21,749 nucleotides of DNA, from assembly GCA_902796295.1 (NCBI GenBank), contig CADBOL010000069.1, forward strand, positions 1-21,749, given 5' to 3'. Positions 1 through 7,675 of the stretch are shown here, one piece after another. The stretch is from Oscillospiraceae bacterium (lineage in GTDB: Bacteria > Bacillota > Clostridia > Oscillospirales > Acutalibacteraceae). Each line of letters starts with the position of its first letter. Positions within the stretch are counted from its first letter, which is position 1. The translations under genes were made by a program, and so were the position numbers. The notes under the pieces were generated by a model. It saw only the letters and a program-made list of their open reading frames with translations, searched no databases and was not told where the DNA came from.

Positions 1-792
1 GGAGTCGATAAGCGACAGAAGCGCCCGCCTTGAGAGTTTTGACGACAGTTTCTTTTCAAGCGCGGTGCCTTCAAAATCCCCTGCGCTGTACTTTATTCTC
101 AGCGCGTTCATGAATATCCCCGACATCAGCGGCAGGGCCGCGTCAAGCAGAGCCGCATTGCCCGAAAAAGCTCCCGCTGCCATGACAATCTCGTAATGGC
201 CGTCGCTCAGCAGGGCTTCCGCCGTCTTTTCCGCGGCGCTGTAAGCTTCTTCGGCGGAAATCTCTCCGGCTTCCCTTTCGGCCTCGCCGGGCAGTGTGTA
301 AACAGTTACTCTTGAAATAATCGTAGGTAAAAAAACGGATTTGGTCTGAGCCAAAAGTATAAAAACGGCATAACCCGGCGGCTCCTCAAGAATCTTGAGA
401 AAAGCGTTCTGCGCAATCGGGCTCATATACTGAGCCTCGCACAATACGGTTATCTTTAAATCCGCCTCCATGGGTATGATGAATGTTTCATCGCGGATTT
501 CCCTAATCTGGTCCACGGAATAAGCGGGCCTTTTGCTCGAGGCGGAGGGATTATGAAAAAGCACATCGGGGTGGAAGGCGCCCAGAGCTTTTCTGCAGGG
601 CAGACAGCTGCCGCAGGGAACCTGCGCGCCGTCTTTGCATAAAAGCGATGCCGATATCCTGCGCGCGAGCTCCTTTCGCTTTTCGGGAGATCCGCCTTCA
701 ATCAAAACCGCGTGCGGAAACCTTCCTGATGATACGGCATCCGCAATCAGCTTCTCGGCATAATCCGATTTATCAAAGCCGATAACTTCCAT
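1..792 (-). CDS. holB: DNA polymerase III delta-prime subunit (partial, C-terminus cut by window edge)
   Basis: This is the clamp-loader delta-prime subunit, which with DnaX and HolA opens the sliding clamp on DNA during replication. Translating leftward from the ATG at 792 gives 264 open codons that reach base 1 without a stop, so the C-terminus lies outside the window. The N-terminus has the AAA+ fold. The P-loop position reads LIEGGSPEKRKELA with no GKT, as expected for the non-ATP-binding subunit. A zinc module with the spacing C-x8-C-x2-C-x2-C lies at about residues 51-65. The motif QNAFLKILEEPP and the following SRV, at the usual SRC arginine-finger site, are characteristic. The ATG overlaps the queG stop (TAATG) and is preceded by AGAGGAG. 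Read-through from queG suggests translational coupling at the end of the long leftward run. DnaX is the alternative, but the missing P-loop argues against it. Confidence 0.92.
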   Translation of the reverse strand, partial: MEVIGFDKSDYAEKLIADAVSSGRFPHAVLIEGGSPEKRKELARRISASLLCKDGAQVPCGSCLPCRKALGAFHPDVLFHNPSASSKRPAYSVDQIREIRDETFIIPMEADLKITVLCEAQYMSPIAQNAFLKILEEPPGYAVFILLAQTKSVFLPTIISRVTVYTLPGEAEREAGEISAEEAYSAAEKTAEALLSDGHYEIVMAAGAFSGNAALLDAALPLMSGIFMNALRIKYSAGDFEGTALEKKLSSKLSRRALLSLIDS

Positions 793-1580
793 TACTGCTC
801 CTCTTGCAAATCTATATTACGCTTTATAACCTTTTCTCCGCGCCAGGCAAAAGCCCGTCCCTCAATCGAGTTGACATCTTCAGCCCTTGCCACAGCAGTC
901 TCCCTGAATTCGGTTATAGCGGTCTTACTTGCTCCTTTATTGAGAGGGCAGACATTCTGACAGATATCGCATCCCCAGATGCAGCCGCTCTCGCGAATCA
1001 TTTTTTTCTCTTCCTCCGTAAGCTCACCCTTCTTCTGGGTGATATAGGAAAGGCATTTTTCTTTATCTATTTTTCCGTCACGGATTGCGTTTCCGGGGCA
1101 GGCTTCGGTGCATCTTCCGCAATGAATACATCCGGTCAGCTCTCCGCCCGTGCCCGCAAGCACAAGTGTCGTAACAATTTCGCCCAGAAATACGAATGAG
1201 CCGTATTTCTCCGTAATAAGCAGTGAATTGCTGCCTATTGTCCCTATTCCCGCAATACAGGCAGCCCTTACCTCGGGAACGGGAGAATTATCCGCGAAAA
1301 ATTCAAACTCATCACCGGGATATTTTTCCCTGAGCTTTTCAACCGCCGCGCTGAGTCTCGCATAAACTATCGGATGATAATCAGCCGGCACGGAATATTT
1401 CGAAATGTTTGAGTCTTTATAATATTCATCATCGAGCAGATAGGGAAACGCCATCATTATGACGCTTCTTGCATTGAGCGGCAGTCTGCTCTTTGCCCTG
1501 CAGTCAATGAGATTATCTTTAATCTCGGAAAAAGGGCAGATTCCCCAGAGGGGAGCTGTTTCATCAAGTATTTTTTTCAT
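792..1580 (-). CDS. queG: Epoxyqueuosine reductase QueG-like, short form
   Basis: The likely role is the last step of queuosine synthesis, reduction of epoxyqueuosine to queuosine in the tRNA anticodon, using cobalamin and two 4Fe-4S clusters in the cytoplasm. The 262-residue protein shows the central QueG stretch (DNSPVPE, then GIGTIGSNSLLITEKYGSF and FLGEIVTT). It also has a double ferredoxin module: CIHCGRCTEACPGNAI, then a lone cysteine in KCLSY, then CIWGCDICQNVCPLN. Well-studied QueG proteins are about 380 residues and carry a C-terminal HEAT-repeat extension for tRNA binding. That extension is absent, and the protein ends about 50 residues after the last cluster motif. It may be a functional short form common in Clostridia or a QueG-like reductase with another substrate. 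Its ATG overlaps the AEC transporter stop by four bases, and its stop overlaps the holB start. Confidence 0.8.
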   Translation of the reverse strand: MKKILDETAPLWGICPFSEIKDNLIDCRAKSRLPLNARSVIMMAFPYLLDDEYYKDSNISKYSVPADYHPIVYARLSAAVEKLREKYPGDEFEFFADNSPVPEVRAACIAGIGTIGSNSLLITEKYGSFVFLGEIVTTLVLAGTGGELTGCIHCGRCTEACPGNAIRDGKIDKEKCLSYITQKKGELTEEEKKMIRESGCIWGCDICQNVCPLNKGASKTAITEFRETAVARAEDVNSIEGRAFAWRGEKVIKRNIDLQEEQ

Positions 1581-2506
1581 ACCAAAGCAATCATCACGGG
1601 CAATGTAAGTATTGAAATGAAGCTGATTACGGATACCGCCTGAGAAGCGAGCGAGGCATCCTTATCATATTTTGCTGCAAACATTATGGTATTGTTTGCG
1701 CTCGGTGTTGCGGAAACAACCACAAGCGTTGTACCAAGCGCTCCTCCGATTCCCGTAAGCTTCACCGCCGCTATCATCGCAAGCGGCAGCAGAATCAGCT
1801 TGAATAACGCCACGCACGGAATCCGCCAGTCTCTGAATACCGATCTGAAATTTGTGCCCGCAATGAAAGTGCCGAATATCAGCATTGCAAGAGGCGAATT
1901 CATCCCGGCGATTGAGCTCACCGGAGCAAGAATTATCCTCGGCAGATCCGGCGAAAGCAGGAATACGGGCAGACCGACAAATACGGGCAGCACGCCGGGG
2001 TTGAGAATCAGCTTTTTTAAATCTATTTTGACGCCGTCTCCGTCATCCTTTGTCATCAGCCACACCCCGTGAGTAAAGCTGAATATCTGAAAGGAAATAA
2101 TGACGGCGGAGCAGTAAAACACTCCCTCTCCGCCCACGACGGCATCCACAAGAGGCAGACCCATATAGCCGCAGTTGCCGTAAATGGCGGCGTATTTATA
2201 AACCGTGGATTTGTACGGATCGCCTTTATTGAAAAAAGGTGCTGTTATGAGAGCGGCAAAAGCATGCATAAGCAGCCCGCAGCCTACGGCAATAAGCAGT
2301 CCTTTGACATGCTCTTTGCTGTAATCGAGAGTAAAAAAGCTCTCAAGTATCTTGGCGGGGGTAATAACATAAAACAGCAGATCGGTGCATTTCTTCGCCG
2401 TCTTTTCCGTGAATACTCCCGTCTTTGCCGCAATAACGCCGACAGCCGCCATAATATAGAGGATTATGACCTGCTCGCCGGCTATAAATACATTCTTAAG
2501 AAACAT
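1577..2506 (-). CDS. AEC family (auxin efflux carrier-like) permease
   Basis: This is a 309-residue integral membrane protein of the AEC family, which in bacteria exports or exchanges small organic acids such as malate or malonate. The sequence is almost entirely hydrophobic, with about ten predicted helices in two halves. It shows family features: an N-terminal MAAVGVIAAKTGVF, a central GNCGYMGLPLVDAV, and the C-terminal half with SATPSANNTIMFAAKY. The two Gly/Asn/Pro-rich stretches correspond to the crossing helices of the family. The substrate cannot be read from the sequence. The gene starts three bases after the stop of the upstream membrane protein and overlaps queG by four bases. Lying four genes after glycogen synthesis and two after citrate synthase fits a carboxylate transporter, but that is inference from position. 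Confidence 0.85.
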   Translation of the reverse strand: MFLKNVFIAGEQVIILYIMAAVGVIAAKTGVFTEKTAKKCTDLLFYVITPAKILESFFTLDYSKEHVKGLLIAVGCGLLMHAFAALITAPFFNKGDPYKSTVYKYAAIYGNCGYMGLPLVDAVVGGEGVFYCSAVIISFQIFSFTHGVWLMTKDDGDGVKIDLKKLILNPGVLPVFVGLPVFLLSPDLPRIILAPVSSIAGMNSPLAMLIFGTFIAGTNFRSVFRDWRIPCVALFKLILLPLAMIAAVKLTGIGGALGTTLVVVSATPSANNTIMFAAKYDKDASLASQAVSVISFISILTLPVMIALV

Positions 2507-2509
2507 CCG

Positions 2510-3406
2510 TTATTCCGCCGTCTCCTCAGTTTCTTTTCCTTTGACTTCAACCTTTGTAATATTGGGCACCATTCTCGTAAGAATGGTTGATACTATAAAT
2601 AACGCGAGCGTAAGATCTGAAAAATCGGCGGTCGAAAGGATATACATGGATTCCGCCCTGCCGGTGATTATAAGAGCAAATCTCGGAACAAAGAGATTGA
2701 GCGCAAAGAGAGCCGCGGGGAAACCGAAGCCCGGTATCTTCCACTCGTTGCCCTTCGATTCGACCCCGGTATTCATCTGTACAAACGCCATAAAGAATGA
2801 GGCGAGAAATACCAAAGTAATCATTTCGAGCGCGAGATCCGATACTCTGAGATAGCTTATCGTGCGTGTGAATCTCATAATAAGACGCAGCACAATCCAG
2901 ATGGGAACCGAAAGAGATGTGAGTTTTAAAAGCGAACTCGACTTGCCCATAAGGAAAGTAACGGCAAGGAAGAGGAAATACAGAGCGGCAATGCCGCCGA
3001 AAACCAGCTGGATGATGCTCAGATAACCGCTTATCGAGGCGGATGCCGTGGATGAAACAATATATTCGCTGGCATCCTTATCTTTGAGCATCCAGTCCGA
3101 GTAAGCGCTGTATCCTATGGCAAACGCCGAAAGAAACGCAAAGACTCCGCAGGCAGGAAACTTCTGCGGCCTCATTTCGAGCGAAACCGTATTTCTCTTC
3201 CTGATACCCATTACCAGGAAAAATACCGAAGCCGCCGCAAGCATGGCGGCGTATATAATGGTTATCGCGTCTATGCTTTTATAGAAGCCGTTGCCGGCTT
3301 CAATATTTGTATAGTACTGAACCGTTCTCAGCGGAAGGGTAACAATCAGCGCACCGGCAAGCACAAGCGCCTCATTTGTGAAAACAGGTCTGAATTTCTT
3401 AATCAC
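2510..3406 (-). CDS. Polytopic membrane protein of unknown function
   Basis: I do not recognise this 298-residue protein. It has about eight hydrophobic segments, near residues 13-30, 47-67, 85-103, 125-150, 159-177, 188-210, 228-247 and 265-284, joined by short loops. It ends in a charged cytoplasmic-looking tail rich in Lys and Glu (KVEVKGKETEETAE). No transporter or enzyme motif is visible. The start is a GTG at 3406, chosen because AGGAGG lies ten bases upstream; that site overlaps the citrate synthase stop codon, so the two genes are probably translationally coupled. The next gene is an AEC permease three bases downstream. It could be an accessory protein for that permease or an independent membrane protein of this lineage. 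Confidence 0.8.
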   Translation of the reverse strand: MIKKFRPVFTNEALVLAGALIVTLPLRTVQYYTNIEAGNGFYKSIDAITIIYAAMLAAASVFFLVMGIRKRNTVSLEMRPQKFPACGVFAFLSAFAIGYSAYSDWMLKDKDASEYIVSSTASASISGYLSIIQLVFGGIAALYFLFLAVTFLMGKSSSLLKLTSLSVPIWIVLRLIMRFTRTISYLRVSDLALEMITLVFLASFFMAFVQMNTGVESKGNEWKIPGFGFPAALFALNLFVPRFALIITGRAESMYILSTADFSDLTLALFIVSTILTRMVPNITKVEVKGKETEETAE

Positions 3407-3420
3407 GGTGATTGTTCCTC

Positions 3421-4785
3421 CTATCTCTCTGAAATCGGTACATAGTTTTTCTTGGAGTTTACATTCTTATATGCGGGTCTCATGATCCTGCCGCCGGTCA
3501 TTATCTCTTCGATTCTGTGTGCCGACCAGCCGGCAACTCTTGCGACGGTAAATATCGGAGTATACAGATCCGTAGGTACTCTGAGAATCTTATAGATAAG
3601 GCCGGAATAAAGATCCACATTTGCGCAGATTGCCTTGCTGATTCCCTTTCTCTCCATAATAATCTGGGGAGTGAGCCTCTCTATGGTTTCAAGAAGCAGA
3701 TAATCATCCTCATATTCGGTACCCATTGCGAATTCCTTCGCCTTGGCCTTGAGAATCTTTGCTCTCGGATCCGAGAGCGTATAGACTGCGTGGCCCATAC
3801 CGTAAATGAGTCCCGAGCCGTCACCGGCCTCTTTTGACAGTATCTTTACAAGCTCGTCTGCAACCGCTCCCTCATCCTTGGTGTCGGGAACATCCTGCTT
3901 TATGTATTCAAGCATCTGGGCCACCTTGAGGTTTGCGCCGCCGTGCCTGGGGCCTTTGAGCGAGCCTATACCTCCGCTGATTGCCGAATATGTATCCGTT
4001 CCGCTTGAAGTGAGCACTCTCGTTGTGAATGTGGAGTTATTTCCTCCGCCGTGCTCAGCGTGGCATATAAGGCAGAGATCAAGAAGTTTCGCCTCTTCGT
4101 CGGTAAACTTCTTGTCAGATCTTATCGAGCGGAGAATTGTCTGAGCGGTTGTGTATCCGGGCATAAGAGGATGAATATACATGCTCTTGTGATAAAACTG
4201 CCTCCTCTTGACCTGATAGGCATATGACATAACCGCCGGAAGCTGAGCGACAAGATTTATACACTGTCTGGTCACATTGTCAAGAGTTAAGCCGTCCGGA
4301 TTCTCATCGTATGAATAAAGTGCAAGCACGCATCTTGCCATCTTGTTCATAATGTCATTTGACGGCGCCTTCATGATCATATCCTCAATGAAGTCGCTCG
4401 GAAGCTCGCGGCAGCTTGAAAGAGTGTTATTGAAAAACTCAAGCTGAGCTGCGGTGGGCAGAGTGCCGAAAAGCAGAAGCCATACAACCTCTTCAAAACC
4501 GAATCTGTTCTCTTTGAGACAGGCCTCGACAATATCCGTCAGCTCCACTCCGCGATAAATAAGATGACCTTCTTTCGGAGTCTTTTCGCCGTCCTGAATA
4601 TAATATCCTTCTACCGAGCAGATTCTCGTGACGCCGGCCATAACGCCGGTGCCGTCGGCATTTCTCAGCCCTCTTTTGACATTGTATTTATCGAAATTCT
4701 GAGGAGCGATATAATAATTCTTTCTTATCGTTTCAGAAAATGACTTGATATCTTCGGATGTAAATTTTGATTCAATTATGGACAT
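3421..4785 (-). CDS. gltA: Citrate synthase (type I, about 450-residue form)
   Basis: The enzyme condenses acetyl-CoA and oxaloacetate to citrate in the cytoplasm. In a fermentative Clostridia member this is probably the entry to the oxidative branch that supplies 2-oxoglutarate and glutamate. The 454-residue protein keeps all three catalytic residues. His245 lies in HAEHGGGNNSTFT, His332 in GMGHAVYTLSDPR, and Asp391 in NVDLYSGLIYKIL. The glycine-rich GGIGSLKGPRHGGAN stretch (271-284) is the expected substrate/CoA region. The protein has an N-terminal extension compared with the roughly 370-residue Bacillus CitZ. The ATG at 4785 follows GCGAGGCG at normal spacing, and a 24-nt gap separates it from the phosphatase gene. 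2-methylcitrate synthase is the main alternative; no prp genes are nearby to support that. Confidence 0.95.
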   Translation of the reverse strand: MSIIESKFTSEDIKSFSETIRKNYYIAPQNFDKYNVKRGLRNADGTGVMAGVTRICSVEGYYIQDGEKTPKEGHLIYRGVELTDIVEACLKENRFGFEEVVWLLLFGTLPTAAQLEFFNNTLSSCRELPSDFIEDMIMKAPSNDIMNKMARCVLALYSYDENPDGLTLDNVTRQCINLVAQLPAVMSYAYQVKRRQFYHKSMYIHPLMPGYTTAQTILRSIRSDKKFTDEEAKLLDLCLICHAEHGGGNNSTFTTRVLTSSGTDTYSAISGGIGSLKGPRHGGANLKVAQMLEYIKQDVPDTKDEGAVADELVKILSKEAGDGSGLIYGMGHAVYTLSDPRAKILKAKAKEFAMGTEYEDDYLLLETIERLTPQIIMERKGISKAICANVDLYSGLIYKILRVPTDLYTPIFTVARVAGWSAHRIEEIMTGGRIMRPAYKNVNSKKNYVPISER

Positions 4786-4809
4786 AGTGTCGCCTCGCTT
4801 TCATAGGTG

Positions 4810-5421
4810 TTACTTTTCCCCGGGGATGACCTTAAAAACCTCAAATTTTTTATTTCTCATCCACAGGGCGGGGTCAACACGCAATGTATAACCGCAGCAA
4901 TCAGGTGTAAACCATTCATGTACAGACGCCTGAGGAAGACCGTAAGCGGCGAGGATAACCCCTATCACTCCGCCGTGTGTTATTACGGAAGCGCTGAAAA
5001 CTCCGCTCTTCATCATTCCGTTGACAATTTTTTCAAAGGAGGAGCATATTCTGCTGCCGAATGCTTTGCTCGTCTCTCCGAACGGAGGGGCGTTTTTCCC
5101 TTCAAGCCATCCGGCAAAAGCTTCGTTGCTTTTAAGCTCCTCGGCTGTCTTGCCTTCGAATTCACCAAAATTCATTTCGGACAGGTCCTCAATTACAATA
5201 GCGCTTTTTTCGGGATATATTAAAGCGGCAGTTTCGGTGCATCTTTTAAGCGGACTCGTAAATACCGATTCAACCTCAGGATAGCCGTATTCATCACGGA
5301 TACGGATAAGTTCCTCTTTCCCGGTCTGTGAGAGAGATACATCGGTATGCCCGATGTATCTTCCCTCATCGTATTTTTCACTTTTTGCGTGTCTGATAAG
5401 GTGGATAATGTATGTTCTCAT
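4810..5421 (-). CDS. Histidine phosphatase family protein (phosphoglycerate mutase-like)
   Basis: This is a 203-residue cytoplasmic phosphatase of the histidine-phosphatase superfamily. The N-terminal LIRHAKS holds the phosphate-accepting histidine. The common RHG is RHA here. HTDVSLSQTGKEEL and TSPLKRCTETA follow in the usual order, with the acid residue region MNFGEFEG and the second catalytic histidine in VITHGGVIGVIL. This layout resembles alpha-ribazole phosphatase (CobC) and the small phosphatases called GpmB or PhoE. No cobalamin synthesis genes are near, so CobC is not supported by context. The gene begins one base after the glgA stop, so it belongs to the glycogen transcription unit. 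A sugar-phosphate substrate is plausible but unproven. Confidence 0.88.
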   Translation of the reverse strand: MRTYIIHLIRHAKSEKYDEGRYIGHTDVSLSQTGKEELIRIRDEYGYPEVESVFTSPLKRCTETAALIYPEKSAIVIEDLSEMNFGEFEGKTAEELKSNEAFAGWLEGKNAPPFGETSKAFGSRICSSFEKIVNGMMKSGVFSASVITHGGVIGVILAAYGLPQASVHEWFTPDCCGYTLRVDPALWMRNKKFEVFKVIPGEK

Positions 5422-5422
5422 T

Positions 5423-6841
5423 TTACTCTATCGATTTATAAAGTGCTATGTATTCCTTAGCTGATTTATCCCAGCTGTTATCGCATCTCATTGCTCTGTC
5501 AACGAGCTTTTCCCAGTATTCTCTGTTGCTGTATGCTCCGAGCGAGCGCCAGATTGCATCCTGCATATCATAGGCGTCATAGCTCTTGAAGGTGAAGCCG
5601 TTACCCATTCCGTCCCCGCTGTCGGTAACGGTATCTTTGAGACCGCCCGTCTCTCTGACTACAGGCACGGTGCCGTATCTGAGAGCAACCATCTGCGAAA
5701 GGCCGCAAGGCTCGCTCTTTGAAGGCATGAGGAATATATCGGCTCCGGCGTAAATCTTACGCGCAAGATCGGGGATAAAGCCGAGTCTGAGACCGACCTT
5801 GTCGGGGAACGCGGCGGCAAGCTCGTTGAAGAACGCCTCATACTCCCAGTCACCCGAACCGAGAAGAACAAACTGCATGTCGGTGGTGGCGAGAATATTC
5901 CAGATAACCTTTTTGACAAGATCAAATCCCTTGTGGGAAACAAGCCTTGAAACCATGGCAATAATCGGAGTGCCCGGATTCTGCGGAAGATTGAATATCT
6001 CCTGCAGCGCCTTTTTATCCTTCGCCTTGCCGCTCTTGTCATCCACCGAGTAATTAAAGGCAATGCTCTTGTCTGTTTCAGGATCATAACCTGCGGTGTC
6101 TATACCGTTCAGGATTCCGGAAAGCTTATAGCTTCTCTCTTTGAGAATCGGATGCAGGCCGTGGCTGAACCACGGGTCAAGCGTCTCCTCTGCATATGTG
6201 TGGCTGACTGTCGTGACTTTGTTGGCGCATTCAATCGCACCTTTCATGAGATTGATGCAGTCTCCGAATTCAACCAGACTGTAATGCTCCTCGCCCAAGC
6301 CGAAAACATCGCCGAGTATCTCTTTGCCGTAGATTCCCTGATACTGTATATTGTGGATGGTAAACACGGTTTTTATTCCGGTATATCCTTCCATACGCGC
6401 ATAATAAGTGGTGTAATAAACGGGAATGAGCGCGCTCTGCCAGTCATTGCAGTGAATTATATCGGGCTTGAAATCTATATGCGGGAGTATTTCAAGCACG
6501 GCTCTTGAAAAGAACGCAAATCTTTCGCCGTCATCATAGTGGCCGTAAAGAGTGTTTCTCTTGAAATAATACTCATTGTCAAGCAGATAGTAAGTCACTC
6601 CGTTGGCGTGAGCCTCAAAGATACCGCAATACTGCCTTCTCCATGAAACAGGCACCATGATATTTGTTATGAATTTCATCTCTGCGCGCATCTCATTGCT
6701 TATGCTGCCGTAAAGCGGCATAACAACCCTGCACGCAATCTTTTTCTTTCTGAGTGCCGCGGGAAGTGAACCGGCGACATCCGCAAGACCTCCGCTCGCC
6801 GCAAAAGGCAGAGCTTCGCTCGCTACATACAATACTTTCAT
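5423..6841 (-). CDS. glgA: Glycogen synthase (ADP-glucose, GT5)
   Basis: GlgA transfers glucose from ADP-glucose to the growing alpha-1,4-glucan. The 472-residue protein has the two Rossmann domains of GT5. Seen in order are the N-terminal ASEALPFAASGGLADVAGSL, the acceptor-side IIHCNDWQSALIPV, FTIHNIQYQGI, TVSHTYAEE, NGIDTAGYDP, SRLVSHKGFDL, and the nucleotide-sugar motif PSKSEPCGLSQMVAL followed by ETGGLKDTV. The start was moved to the ATG at 6841. An in-frame TTG at 6856 touches the previous stop, but GAGGA lies eight bases before this ATG, and GlgA proteins typically begin MKVL. Residue 15, the ADP-glucose-binding lysine of the KTGGL motif in the E. coli enzyme, is alanine here. The Thr-rich membrane protein gene ends 15 bases upstream. 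Confidence 0.95.
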   Translation of the reverse strand: MKVLYVASEALPFAASGGLADVAGSLPAALRKKKIACRVVMPLYGSISNEMRAEMKFITNIMVPVSWRRQYCGIFEAHANGVTYYLLDNEYYFKRNTLYGHYDDGERFAFFSRAVLEILPHIDFKPDIIHCNDWQSALIPVYYTTYYARMEGYTGIKTVFTIHNIQYQGIYGKEILGDVFGLGEEHYSLVEFGDCINLMKGAIECANKVTTVSHTYAEETLDPWFSHGLHPILKERSYKLSGILNGIDTAGYDPETDKSIAFNYSVDDKSGKAKDKKALQEIFNLPQNPGTPIIAMVSRLVSHKGFDLVKKVIWNILATTDMQFVLLGSGDWEYEAFFNELAAAFPDKVGLRLGFIPDLARKIYAGADIFLMPSKSEPCGLSQMVALRYGTVPVVRETGGLKDTVTDSGDGMGNGFTFKSYDAYDMQDAIWRSLGAYSNREYWEKLVDRAMRCDNSWDKSAKEYIALYKSIE

Positions 6842-6856
6842 TTTATCATTCCTCAA

Positions 6857-7663
6857 TTATTCTTCGTTTACGCCTGCCGTCACCTGAGCGGTGGTCGGCA
6901 TAGTTGTTGTCTCAACCGTCTCCGTCGCGATTTCCGCCTTTTTGGTTGCCGTGGTATCCGGCTTTGCAGTTGTCGCCTTGGTTGTGCTCGGTTTGGTCGT
7001 GACAGGCTTCGTTGTCACGGGCTTAGTTGTGGAAGATGTGGAATCATCCTCATATTCCGTTTCCGGCTCAACCGGTTCCGGCTCAGTAAGAACTCCCGAA
7101 ACTATCGGCTCACCTTTGATATTCTTGATCGGCTTTTTTGAAATGGCGTGAGTGATGTAAACAACCTTTGTGGTTCTTTCGCTCGTGGTTTCCGTTGTGG
7201 TTTCGGTCGTTTCTTCTTCCTCTTCCTCTGTAACGCTGTCTTTGGGAACCTTCTTTGTGACGGTCTTGATTTCGGTCATCGGTTCGCCGTTTTCGTCATA
7301 CAGAGGATTGCCCTCTTCATCAGTCATTTCAACAACCGAGGTCTCTTCAACTATTTCGGTTTCTTCCTCGGTTGTGGGCTTTGTGGTTGTGGTAGTGGTG
7401 GGATACCAGTGAAGAGAAGAATGGAGCGGCCTGTTATACCACTCGAGCGCGGTATAGTACTTGACATTTCCGTCATCGTCAACCTCACTCTTCACAACAA
7501 TGGTGCTCTCGGAAACATAAACCACCTCGGGCTCTGTCGTGGTCTCGCTGTTCGGCCCGATAACTCCGGTTTTGACGAGTATCACAAGGCCCGACAGTAT
7601 CACAGCGAACGCAACGATAACAATGGTGATAATGTTTTCCGTCTTCTTTTTGTCTGATGCCAT
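6857..7663 (-). CDS. Thr-rich single-pass membrane protein of unknown function inside the glycogen operon
   Basis: I do not recognise this 268-residue protein as a named family. A short lysine-rich cytoplasmic N-terminus (residues 1-8) leads into one hydrophobic helix (about 9-31), which predicts N-in, C-out topology or an uncleaved signal anchor. The rest is extracytoplasmic in prediction and of low complexity. It has Thr runs (TTTTTTKPTT, 89-98), acidic Glu/Thr stretches (about 144-163), a DEEGNPLYDENGEP segment (115-128), and five-residue TTKPx repeats (about 212-240). An aromatic patch EWYNRPLHSSLHWYP (74-88) and the VVYITHAISKKPIK segment look more ordered. There is no LPXTG or SLH anchor. 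The ATG follows GAGGGAG, 12 bases after glgD, so it is co-transcribed with glycogen synthesis. Possible roles are a wall-spanning linker, sensor or anchor; none is shown. Confidence 0.85.
   Translation of the reverse strand: MASDKKKTENIITIVIVAFAVILSGLVILVKTGVIGPNSETTTEPEVVYVSESTIVVKSEVDDDGNVKYYTALEWYNRPLHSSLHWYPTTTTTTKPTTEEETEIVEETSVVEMTDEEGNPLYDENGEPMTEIKTVTKKVPKDSVTEEEEEETTETTTETTSERTTKVVYITHAISKKPIKNIKGEPIVSGVLTEPEPVEPETEYEDDSTSSTTKPVTTKPVTTKPSTTKATTAKPDTTATKKAEIATETVETTTMPTTAQVTAGVNEE
6944..7030 (-). repeat. Imperfect 15-bp tandem repeat encoding TTKPx units
   Basis: About six units of roughly 15 bp encode residues 212-240 of the Thr-rich membrane protein, reading TTKPV, TTKPV, TTKPS, TTKAT, TAKPD, TT. 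Units differ at third positions and in the fifth residue, so the array is diverged rather than freshly expanded. Copy number could vary between strains. Confidence 0.8.
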
Positions 7664-7675
7664 GTTTTTTCTCCC

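Noticed and set aside
456..701. 81-residue minus-strand ORF inside holB
   Set aside because: It is an alternative frame of holB. The true holB frame runs open from 792 to base 1 with clear family motifs.
6891..7151. Hydrophobic Val-rich plus-strand ORF opposite the Thr-rich membrane gene, and a second one at 7170-7412
   Set aside because: Thr and Pro codon repeats read on the other strand give Val/Gly/Ser runs. There is no ribosome binding site or promoter, so they are antisense shadows.
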